This document shows, in pieces, positions 46,020 to 55,056 of a DNA stretch of 64,000 nucleotides (position 1 is the first letter of the stretch; the number at the start of each line of letters is the position of its first letter). This stretch comes from Adiantum capillus-veneris (taxonomy: Eukaryota > Streptophyta > Polypodiopsida > Polypodiales > Pteridaceae). Where the stretch lies: NCBI GenBank assembly GCA_014529385.2, contig CM043948.1, positions 75,724,791 through 75,788,790 on the forward strand, given 5' to 3'. The notes under the pieces are model-generated. The model was not told the origin of the DNA and made no database searches. It was given only the letters and a program-made list of their open reading frames with translations. The translations under genes were made by a program, and so were the position numbers.

Positions 46020-46460
46020 CGCGACTTGAAGTTGAACGAAGATGATTGGGTGCTCTTACATTTTGAGAAGGCACGTCTAAGGAACGAAAGGGAAAGAAGC
46101 CGCTTTTTCCAAAGATTAGCATGAGGAATTATGGCCCTTTCTAAATTCAAAAAAGATAAATTATATATCCTTTAGACTCAAGTTGCCAGAAACTTGGAAG
46201 GTTCACAATGCTTTTCATGTGAGTCTCTTGAAACCCTTTAAGGGTGAGGTGCCAATTGACGGAGAGCCTGACGAGCAACCTGAAGTGGAAGAGAGCGATG
46301 AGATACTTGTTCCAGAACAGTGACCCATAAAGAAAGAAAAGTGAAAGGTAAAGTGATTCGGTGGTTCTTATTGAAATTCAAGAACTATCCAGCATTGGAC
46401 AAAGTGGATGGAGAAGGAGGACCTAGCAGATATTCCTCAAATTTTGGAACTTTACCTTGA
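46020..46460 (+). pseudogene. Gypsy F integrase tail and chromodomain remnant
   Basis: After a TGA the translation shows RDLKLNEDDWVLLHFEKARL, frameshifted sequence, WKVHNAFHVSLLKPF-like residues (46190-46240), and RKVKGKVIRWFLLKFKNYPA, the core of the chromodomain. It is frameshifted at least twice. Confidence 0.75.
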
Positions 46461-47076
46461 GGCTTTTGGCTTAGCTACGTCCATTCCAAAAGATCCGGCA
46501 TGTCAGCAGGGTTGAATCTGGTGCAAACGGGACTATATGAGAGGGGAGTCACTCTCCTCCTTTGTCACAGATTATCTGGATGGAATGAAGTCACTTATTT
46601 TTCCTTTGGATTTCAGGGATACTGCTGACCTGACAGTATTTTGTTGTATGAATTTATGAATAAGGAAATTGAAAACGGGAATTCCCGAACCTGAATCTGA
46701 TTGATGTGTACTCTCTCATGTGATTTTGTTTGAGTGAAGGATTGAAAGGCGAAATGACTGCAAAATTTTGGTCTTGAGAATCTATAGGCATGATCCTAAT
46801 AAGAATTAGCTAATCCGACATTAGTGAGGTCCGGTGTGGATCTAGATGCGATTGCTAAATATGCTGCCAGGAATCATGGTCTTAGATCTAGAATCGATTT
46901 TTATGTGATTGATATGATCCGAATGTGCACTGACTAAGTCTTCTTTGTGCAAGTGCTAGGTTTGTGTGGTCTAGTGCATCGATACTTAGAGTGAGTGTCT
47001 ACTAAATTGGTTTATGGCCTTTGTCCATTTTATAGGTGTAATTGAGGACGATTACAATTCTTTCAAGACGGGGGTA
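46461..47076 (+). other. Gypsy F 3' untranslated region ending in purine tract
   Basis: No ORF. It ends CAAGACGGGGGTA at 47064-47076, directly before the TG of an LTR. Confidence 0.65.
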
Positions 47077-47340
47077 TGTCACAAATTGATAACGTGACAT
47101 GCCTAACGGACAAGACCATTGTTAAGTTGTCCCAATTTATGGGCACTTGCCAACACGGCCTCTTGAAGGTTGGCATCTGGCTGTTATGGGTAAGAAAAGG
47201 TGATTTAAAAGTGATTTCTCTTTCATGTGGCAGTATTTTAAAGTGATTTCTCTTTCATCTAGAAGTATTTTAAAGTGATTTCTCTTTCATCTGGTAGTAT
47301 TTTAAAGTGATTTCTCTCTCATGTGTCGCACCAGATTCTT
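47077..47340 (+). repeat. Gypsy F 3' LTR, start, with 32-bp minisatellite
   Basis: The LTR starts TGTCACAAATTGATAACG. From about 47209 to 47336 there are four tandem units of 32 bp, each beginning GTGATTTCTCTTTCAT (starts 47211, 47243, 47275, 47307), with small differences in the second half of the unit. Confidence 0.8.
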
Positions 47341-48000
47341 GACTTCGGGTGTCCAAGTCTGTTATATAACTCCTCAAGATGAGGCACTTCCGGGGCTGAT
47401 TTGATGCATGTTTGGATCCTTCTCGATGTGGGATTGTGGATGGCCACCAAGGGGATGATCTGGTGTGGAATTGCACTCTCGATGTGAGAGCCTAGAGGAA
47501 TGAAGGGCTGAAAACGTGGATCTCGATGACAGCGATGATGGACAACAATGTAGCACTTGATGCCGATAAGGGAATGGTCAAGAGGAGGCTTGATGGGCTG
47601 CCTAAGTACCGGACGCAACGGGTGACTCACGAGGGAAGATCCAAGCCTCTTTTTGGCGAAGGGAAGGGATGAAATTTGAAAACGTTGAGGGTGATCTGCT
47701 GCTGGTGCTAGCGCTAGGACTGATCTAGCAATGCAAGACCAAAACGATAAGGCTTGAGGTTGTTGCAAAAAACACCAGACTGATCTGTGCAAAACTGTTG
47801 ATGATGGCTGCTCCCTTTGCTAGCGCTATCTACAAGTTACTGAAAACACCTCCTTGCTTCCTTTATAGGCTAGGAGTTTGTCTTATAAATTTACAAAGGC
47901 TTAGGTAGGGCAAATTGTCCACTAGACCAACAAAATAAATTGTAAAAATAATTTATCAAATAATTGAGGAACATAGGCAAAGGTCTCATACTAGGGCAAA
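47341..48000. other. Probable remainder of LTR F, otherwise unassigned
   Basis: No recognisable domain; a 157-codon minus ORF (47319-47792) lacks motifs and is probably incidental. The LTR end was not identified. Confidence 0.35.
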
Positions 48001-48225
48001 TCTAAGAAAATACCAGTCATGAAGCAAACAAGGTCCCTCCAGGGGACAAAGGTATGGATAACTGATGAACTTATCCCACTGCAACTTAAGAATAGGCCAG
48101 TAGATCTGGCCAAAGTCAAAGAAGCAAGAAAGAATGGCAAATGGGCAGTGTACAGAGCCGAGAAAGCAATCATCATACACCCCACCCCCCAAAGAGGAGA
48201 ATCCACCTCCTACTTAGATCTATAA
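48001..48225 (+). pseudogene. Probable LINE (non-LTR retrotransposon) ORF fragment
   Basis: The plus frame reads SKKIPVMKQTRSLQGTKVWI, then TDELIPLQLKNRPVDLAKVK and EARKNGKWAVYRAEKAIII before a stop at 48225. The pattern (acidic D-E/D-L-T/I-P-x-Q-x-K, then REARxxGKWAxxRxxKxxI) is what I associate with a short conserved region in the ORF of non-LTR retrotransposons. No endonuclease or RT domain is nearby, so this would be a fragment. The assignment is from memory of the family and moderate only. Confidence 0.5.
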
Positions 48226-48415
48226 CTATTTTCACCCCCAATGTAATGTAATGTAAACTCTTATGAGTCATAAGAGTCCCGAAGAAGATACTAGCTCCCC
48301 TCTTTTGAATACTATGATGATTATCCTTTTATCAACACCCGAAATGGAATGTAACGAGTCATCATTGTCCCATGGGTCGAGTTCGGCCTGTCCTGGATAT
48401 TACTAGATCTTTCTT

Positions 48416-48416
<1 letters not shown>
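48226..48416. other. Unassigned spacer
   Basis: No feature apart from a short TAATG repeat (48242-48254). Confidence 0.3.

Positions 48417-48465
<49 letters not shown>
48417..48465. repeat. (CT)n microsatellite
   Basis: About 24 CT units, preceded by two CTTT units. Confidence 0.95.
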
Positions 48466-48468
<3 letters not shown>

Positions 48469-48879
48469 CACACATTTCACTTTCCTCTTTACCTTATGGC
48501 ATAGGCCCTTCAGGCTCTTTGAAGATATAAGGAGAATAAAAAGGAAGGTCACAATTGGAAATAACAAGACCTCTGATTGATGGATTGACTCGTGTTGTAG
48601 GCATCGATAGAGATCAAGAGATAGGCAAAAAGAGAGTGCAAGAGATTCATTGCATGTGGGCGAACATACTAGATAAGTGTGGTTGGCGTGTTCTCTCCTA
48701 GTTGTCCTAAGTAGTGTGCCATAATTAAATAGATCGTACACTCTAAACACATTCAACAATTCAGAGAGCTCTTGCACAAGCCTAAATTAGAGGCAGGGAT
48801 GAAGTTGTGCTAGCACTGGAGCACACACACCATACACAAGCTTGAGTACAATCCCGCCTGCCTTGCCGCTAGCAAAACA

Positions 48880-48882
<3 letters not shown>
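48466..48882. other. Unassigned sequence
   Basis: No recognisable feature. The 124-codon minus ORF at 48403-48777 runs into the microsatellite and has no motif. Confidence 0.3.

Positions 48883-48976
<94 letters not shown>
48883..48976. repeat. Inverted compound microsatellite (TC)17-AGG-(AG)28
   Basis: A TC run (48883-48917) is followed after AGG by an AG run (48921-48976). The two runs are reverse complements, so the unit could fold into a long hairpin on either strand. Confidence 0.95.
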
Positions 48977-48977
<1 letters not shown>

Positions 48978-50228
48978 ACATACAGGCCGCCCTCTCCTAT
49001 CGCTTTAGTATGCTGTTTGTTTCAGCTCCAACTTGACTAATGCTAACAAAGCAAGCGTATATTGCCGATGGTCTTACCCATGGCAGGTTAACCTTCCACT
49101 TTTAATTTTATGTAGCCCTTCGAACTTTAGCTAGATTCCCTCATATTATCAAAACCTCAACATTCCCTTGGGACAATAATGGTTATTAACAGCACAAACC
49201 AATATAATAATTACAACTCTGCAGCAATTGAGAATCTTCTCAAATTTTAATAAGAAATCAGACTCTAGTAGCTTGATGTACATAATAATCCTTATACATG
49301 AGATGGATACATGGATGAAAGCATGTTAACCTGTCGCGCTTTTTGTGATAGTTAGCAGTTTCAAGTTAGCACATCTTCGACAAGCTGGGCGTCCGGTAAA
49401 TTTTTTACAAATAATATCAAAATTTGTCGAAGGTTGTACATTTGGATTCCTTGTTTCAAGTGCTTTCTATTGATATATCATATGTCATAGATCTTGGATA
49501 TGTAGCTCAAGTTATTGTACTAGTTAGCATATGTCAAAATTGTGCTAGTTAGCATTGTCCTGGACATGAAAAAGCATGACAAGTTAACATGCTTTCACCC
49601 ACATGCAATGTAGACATTCTTTTCTCTCATTTAAGAGCAATGAAGCTTACATCTTTCAAAGCTTGTGTTGAGATAGAGAAGCAATGGAAAGATATCACCT
49701 ATACGTTTGCATGTGGACATACAAGTGGATCCCTGTTCAAAGGAAAATATTACCACCTACTTTGATACGAGTATAACATAGGCATCGTACGTCTTTCATG
49801 TGAGCTCTAACATAGGAGCATTGCATAAGATTGTCCACCAGCCATAGAAGTCCCTTTATATAGACCTTGCTGGACATTGCCCAAGTATGCCATGCCTACG
49901 GTGTGTCGGGCTACACACCCATGTGGCCATCTGACCTCCTCAAACCCCACGTGGACTCCACCCTGAACTCTACATACATAGTGTGGTCTATGCAACTATC
50001 TGTGGATACCATGCGTGCTCCATGGTCTAGATGCTATAGATGACACTGTTACTTCTTCCTTATCAATGTATTCATCCACAATGGCACACTCACATAAATA
50101 AATGCATTTTTTTTTGAGAATGCATTATGTTCCATCAAGAGGAAAGAAAATACAACAAACCTCAGGAGTAACTTGAATAATCACAAGAATACATATCACC
50201 TCACTCCCCCGTTCTTGCTTACGCCTCT
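48977..50228. other. Unassigned sequence
   Basis: No domain or repeat family recognised. A minus-strand TATA-like TCTATATAAAGG near 49853-49864 hints at an LTR. Short ORFs look incidental. Confidence 0.3.
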
Positions 50229-50690
50229 ATGTTGGGACTTCTTCTCTCATGCCCTCCCTGTCTTCTGCTAAGAAGCTGTTTCACGACACCATTGCCAGTG
50301 TTGCTACTTCGCTTATGTTCCGTCTCTCGTCCTCGTCCGGATATTTGTTGTCGAGCTACAGAAGGGATATTCACTGGCTCAAATGTCCACACTAATACAA
50401 AAGATAAAGGAACTACTTCCAAAAGCTGAAAAACTAACTAAAAAGAAACAACCAATTGATAGCATACAATTTGCATATGATCTTGTGTGGTACCATCCTA
50501 AGAGCTCTCTCATGGGCCTCTACATCAAGGTAACAAGCTTCCTCCTCTTGTGTAATGAGAACCTCTCCATGCCTCTTAAATGCATTTGTTGTGCATTTGC
50601 ACATGATTGTCTACCAGCTCCAAGGTTGGGTGATGTCTGGACAATGGCAAGGCCGGACTACACAGGGGCAAGGCCCTTCTAATTAAGGAG
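50229..50690 (+). pseudogene. Unrecognised ORF, possible host exon fragment
   Basis: A frame starting at ATG 50383 reads MSTLIQKIKELLPKAEKLTK and continues IQFAYDLVWYHPKSSLMGLY, then IK directly at a GTAACA that could be a splice donor (50529). Upstream in another frame, LFHDTIASVATSLMFRL faintly recalls the N-terminus of plant BCS1-like AAA ATPases, but the evidence is too short. I do not assign a function. Confidence 0.3.
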
Positions 50691-50699
50691 AAGGTACAA

Positions 50700-51587
50700 C
50701 TGCTGATACTTTGCACACTCTCAGTGCAAAAGAGGTGGATGAGTTGTTGAAAAACACCAAACCACCAACTTTTAAGGGAGAAGACCGAGACCGCAACAAG
50801 GATGCAGTGAATATCTTTCTCAGCAAGTGGGATAGAATTCACGCCTTACGCCGTACTCCAGACGCAGTCAGAGCCTTGCAAACAAGATTAACTCTGGAAG
50901 GCAAAACCTACAAATGGTGGATGTCTCTCAAGGAGAAGAATATCATACCACAGAGTTGGGAAGCTTTTAGCTATGTTTCGCAAAGAATTTTTGCTTACAA
51001 ATGAGGCAGATCGGAATTGGACGGCTTGGGACACGTGTGCCGGGCGCCAGTACCCATCATTACTTGAATATGTATCTCACTATCGGGATGTTATCCTCAA
51101 GTTTCAAGGCTTAGATAACTTTCAACAAGTACGGGGATTTATACGAGGTCTGACACTAGAGCTGAAGAAGCACATCAAGACTCAAGACCCTAAAACACTT
51201 GAGGAAGCCATAGTGAAAGCACATATTCATGATGATCCAGATGAAAAGAAAGCACATAATACACATGTGTCTACTAATACACATGTTAATATATGCACAC
51301 AGTATGGGCACAATAAAAGGAAATCTATAGTAGCCAATTCAAAAGCATCTAAAACACCCAAGGGGTCCGGAGGTCCTCTCTCTCCTGAGGACTTTGATAA
51401 AGCTAAGAAAGAGAAATTATGTTTTCAATGTTTAGGAAGAGGTCATGGAAAAAAGGATAGTCCCAAGGGGAAATCTGCTGCTCATGGTAAGGAGAAAGCA
51501 GTGCACACGGCACAGCTATTGCCTCTTGAGTCTTCCTCACAATTCTCTACAGTGGAAGTGAGGTGGTGCATGAATGCTGTCTCATAG
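50700..51587 (+). pseudogene. Gypsy gag with zinc knuckle (family also at 39694)
   Basis: Frames 50711-51004 and 50973-51587 include LSAKEVDELLKNTKPPTFKG, KWDRIHALRRTPDAVRALQT, LTLEGKTYKWWMSLKEKNII, then NWTAWDTCAGRQYPSLLEYV and FQQVRGFIRGLTLELKKHIK. The zinc knuckle is CFQCLGRGHGKKDS, in which the last cysteine is a serine. One frameshift lies near 50985-51003. Gag forms the virus-like particle. The protease follows at 51618. Confidence 0.85.
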
Positions 51588-51617
51588 CTTACATGTGGCA
51601 ACAGATCTTCAGAACAC

Positions 51618-51860
51618 ATGAGTTTAGTACGTATGCACGGATCTCTGCAAGGGCACAAGGTGCACATCTTAGTAGATGACGGTGCTACTCACAATTTCAT
51701 CAATTACGGATTGGTGAAAAAACTCAAATTGCCTCAAACTCCGAGTACCCACCACTACAAGGTAGCAAGGATGAATGGACATGATACAGAAATCTGGGAT
51801 ACTCAAGTCCGAGCTGTTCCGTTGGAAGTACAAGGTTACTCCACATCCTTGGAATTTTAG
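51618..51860 (+). pseudogene. Gypsy aspartic protease fragment
   Basis: The frame reads VRMHGSLQGHKVHILVDDGA then THNFINYGLVKKLKLPQTPS. The active site is DDGATHNFI, where this gypsy family normally has DSGATHNFI, so the catalytic context is altered. It ends SLEF-stop, truncated before the second conserved protease block. It follows the gag in the same orientation. Confidence 0.8.
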
Positions 51861-53670
51861 GTTATGAACATGGAGAGGGCAAACGTTGGTGCAGCCAAAG
51901 TTGGTCTGTGCAGGACCGCACTCTATACCAAGCTAAGGGTGCTAAACAGGTGCATGGTAGAGGGCTAAAGCCAGTGTGGGAGACCTCAGCAGAACAATGG
52001 CAACGGAAATGCGTGCTTAAAGTTTTTTTAAGGCAAGGGGGGGGGGGGTCCAAAGTGAGATAATGATGACGAAAAATCAAGGTGTTCAAAATACGGGAAA
52101 TGTAGCCCTAAATGTGGTGTTCAAGATGCTCTAGAAGCTCGTCCAGACGGCATCGTCAAACAGGGCTTCAGTATGAAAGATATGCCAATCCGAAGTTAGA
52201 AGGCTTCGCAGGTCCCGACGGACAGGGCAAGTACAGACATGTGGCCAAAACTGGGATCATTGGATACACGTGTAAAGCTCAAGCTCTGAAGCATGGCGGT
52301 CTTTCGAGACTGTCAATCGGGTCTCGAATGGGCAAGTTATGGCCTGTGGAATATTTACCGGGGGTCGGGTATGTGCTCACCAGGCCACGTTGATAGGTGT
52401 GCTGACAATGATATTTTTGAGCTCGCCAAGGTTCTAGAACTTCGTGTGCAATGCATGGGGCTAGTCAATTTTTTCGGCTTGCTGCTCGGAGTTATGGGCA
52501 TTAAGACGGACCAGTTCAAGCTGACAAACAATCGTGGCAAGGGAAAAACTGGGTTTTTCCCCCCTTTTTGGACGTGTTGTCTGAGGCTAGCATGACATTG
52601 AGTGGTGAACAAGAGCTAGAATTCGGAGTCAATATGGTGAAGTTCCCGTGCAGGATGACCGGAAAAGTCATTTGATGGGTTTGAGCACGCGAAGCACCGA
52701 TAGCATATGTTAAAGCTCTACCTTGGTTATCAATTGAAAAGGAAAAGAGGGGTGGTGGGAGTTTGCAAAAATAGGGAATGTCGAATGCTTTGAGGAGGAG
52801 TAAAAAAAGAGAAAGAGGAGGGATTTGTTGAAGTGAAAAGAAGCAATAGCGTCGGGCGCTATTGCTCAAGATGACTTTTTTAGAAAGTAGGAAAAAAAAG
52901 GGGAAGTAAAAGGAGGGAGAAGACAACGTTTTCGTGAAGGGTTTTTTTCTTGGATGGTGGAGGAAAAAGGGAGAAGAGTGCTCGTGTTCGGCAATCGAGC
53001 CCTGGCATGCATGGTTTGCGAAGAGGCTTGGAAGGGCAAAAGCTCTAGAGGGAAAAAAGCTAGCGAGGGCTGCCAAGAGAAGCGGCTTCTGTCCAAGTGA
53101 GGCCAACGATGGAGTTTTTTGTCGAGGTGTGTGCAGACAAATTCAAGTGGCGAGGGATGTGTATGCCCCTCAGTACGGATTGGTGATGACCATGGTGCGA
53201 CATAGAGCAGGTCATATGAATTTTCTATATGGTGTGTAAAGAAGCTGTCATTGCTGGTTTTTTGGCGTTGTCTCCCCCTCTTCCCCCCTTTCTTCTTTGC
53301 TCGTCTCTAGGGTGTGTGGTGCCGGTCTGTGTGAGTGTGTGTGTCCCCCCGGGTCCCCTGTGTGTGTGAGAGAGAAAGAGAGAGAGGTGTTGAATTGTGG
53401 AAGTGTGAGAAGCGGGCAAGATCGATGTGGTAGCCGTCTAAGGATTGTGCAAAGCGTGTGTACGTTGGGTGAAGTGCAGGCGAGGCTTTGCTAGTGTGAG
53501 TTGCTTGTTTTGAAGGTGTTTTCGAGAGGACAGGGGTGTTGTGAATACTGTGAGCTATATAGGGGCAGTTGCATGTGTGGCGGGTGTGTTCCCTATTCCC
53601 CCTCTCCATCTTCTGGTGCCCCCACTGAGAAGCACACTGATTGCTCCCTGGTGATGTGTTTATAAACGAA
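51861..53670. other. Unassigned, probably LTR/leader of the gag K element
   Basis: It begins with a decayed stretch after the protease (C-rich ORFs, a run of 11 G at about 52037-52047). No domain is recognised. GT/GA-rich sequence near 53330-53390 and a CTATATAGGGG near 53556-53566 precede the gag start at 53671. Confidence 0.35.
52842..52866. repeat. Perfect 10-bp inverted repeat
   Basis: AGCAATAGCG (52842-52851), five-base loop, CGCTATTGCT (52857-52866). A related imperfect hairpin with arms CAATAGTG/CGCTATTG is at 21854-21873. Confidence 0.85.
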
Positions 53671-54498
53671 AATGTGGCAGAGTGTTGGCCCAATTTTTAG
53701 TGGTGAAGAAGATGTGGATGAGTGGCTGGCAGATTTTGAGTTATTTATTCTCTCATTGCAAATGTGGAGTGATGAAGAAGGTGGAGACAGTTCCGTTGGT
53801 GCTGCGAGGTAATGCAAAATCATGGTTTGATGGTCAGGAAGTTGCAAGTAAGCAGGATTGGGTTGGTTTTCGAGAGCGGTTTCTCTGCAAGCTTCACAAA
53901 GTGCTGTCGGCTGCTGAAGCGGATGCAAAGATTAAAGCGTTGCGACAAGAAGTAAGTGAAAATTTTGATGCTTTTGTCGAAAAGTTGGAAGCAAGTTGGA
54001 AGGGTTTAGTGGCTATAACCGGAGTGATCATTGCGGATGGTTTCAAGATGGAGAAATTTCTAGATTTCCTGTGTCCTCGAGTTCGAGATAAGGTGGATGA
54101 TGAAGAGCCAAAGACTTGTGCCGAGGCAGTCAGAGTTGCCAAGGTGAAGAGAAGGAAAATGAAAAGAAAGTTGGGGTTAGGCTTGCTAAAGCCTGCAGAT
54201 TGTATGTCTGTTGAAGCAGCAGTTTTTTCTATGGGCTCATCGAGGATGGTTCCAGTGATGCGAAGTGTGGAGCCTGTTAGATTAAGGCCTATGATTGACT
54301 ATGTTCCTTGGGAATTACCTGTTGGTGAAGCATCTATGCCAATTGTGGAGGAGTTCATCAGTGAAGATGAGCCTTTTGTTAAAGAGAGCCTGTGTGTAGA
54401 GGAGTTAGCAGTTGCCAAGTGTCCAGTGCAACTTGAAGAGGTGGAGCATGTTCTCGTGGAGTGCTTGTATGAAAGGGTAACAGATCGTGGCCATGTGG
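53671..54498 (+). pseudogene. Gypsy-like gag K, N-terminal part, cut by copia I
   Basis: The start is probably ATG 53671 (MWQSVGPIFSGEEDVDEWLA), typical of gypsy gag in its F-G-E-DVD-WL opening. After a frameshift near 53770-53785 the frame 53682-54614 continues with VPLVLRGNAKSWFDGQEVAS, KALRQEVSENFDAFVEKLEA and GFKMEKFLDFLCPRVRDKVD, the central gag helices. A basic then acidic tail follows (KVKRRKMKRKLGLGLLKPAD). The frame is broken at 54498/54499 by copia I, with TGTGG duplicated. The remainder continues at 59646. Confidence 0.75.
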
Positions 54499-54725
54499 TG
54501 TTACCATATACATGTGGTAGTGATGTGTGTGAACACACTAGGACCGCCGGGGCATTTTTTCCCTCTTTAGGAGGTTTTTTCCCCCGTGCATTGTATATAC
54601 GCCCATCACTCTAGGGCTATCTATCTTTCCATTGCACACTAAGTAATACACTCTCTATTGTGTGCCTTGAGCTTCCTTCGTCTTCTCCAAGCTGTGTGTG
54701 TTTCTCTGCAACCCTAATTCCAACA
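54499..54725 (+). repeat. 5' LTR of copia I
   Basis: TGTTACCATATACATGTGG to CCTAATTCCAACA, 227 bp, ends TG/CA with TGTT/AACA inverted ends. A GTATATAC TATA-like box lies at about 54593-54600. Confidence 0.97.
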
Positions 54726-54727
54726 AT

Positions 54728-54739
54728 TGGTATCAGAGC
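54728..54739 (+). other. Primer-binding site, initiator tRNA-Met type
   Basis: TGGTATCAGAGC, two bases after the LTR end. Confidence 0.97.
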
Positions 54740-55056
54740 AGGTCACGTCCTCCCGGGCTTAGTCGCCAGCTGCTCCAGCACACGCCTGCTCACTTTCTCC
54801 GATTTCAGTGAGCTTTGGAAAGCTCGAAGAGCTTGGTCTGCTCAGAATTTTGATTTGGGCTCATTTCGGCCTCCGTTTCCACTACGGGCAGTACTGCACA
54901 GGCTATTTCGTCATTTTGTGCAGATTTTCTGTCAGTGCCGTTTTCTGCATAACAGGTGCCTTATAGTCTTCTACGGTTTGTGCTATATAGCACAAGTTGT
55001 TCCCGCTCCATTTCTCCTATTTTCGGGCAGTTTTAACATCAGGTGCAGCATTTACC

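Larger units (their letters stand above)
44356..47340 (+). mobile_element. Ty3-gypsy chromovirus F, 5'-truncated, with 3' LTR
   Basis: Plus-strand order is RT thumb, RNase H, integrase, chromodomain remnant, untranslated segment, purine tract (47064-47076), LTR from 47077. Upstream RT, protease and gag are missing. Stops in RNase H and the tail show decay, while the integrase core is one open frame. The LTR right end could not be fixed; it may extend well beyond 47340. Confidence 0.82.

Noticed and set aside
47319-47792. 157-codon minus-strand ORF
   Set aside because: Proline/histidine-rich with no motif, inside the probable LTR of gypsy F.
50229-50380. BCS1-like AAA ATPase N-terminus
   Set aside because: Only about 17 residues in one frame look similar; too short to support.
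52516-53106. 196-codon minus-strand ORF, serine/phenylalanine-rich
   Set aside because: Antisense to a purine-rich stretch; composition explains it and no domain is seen.
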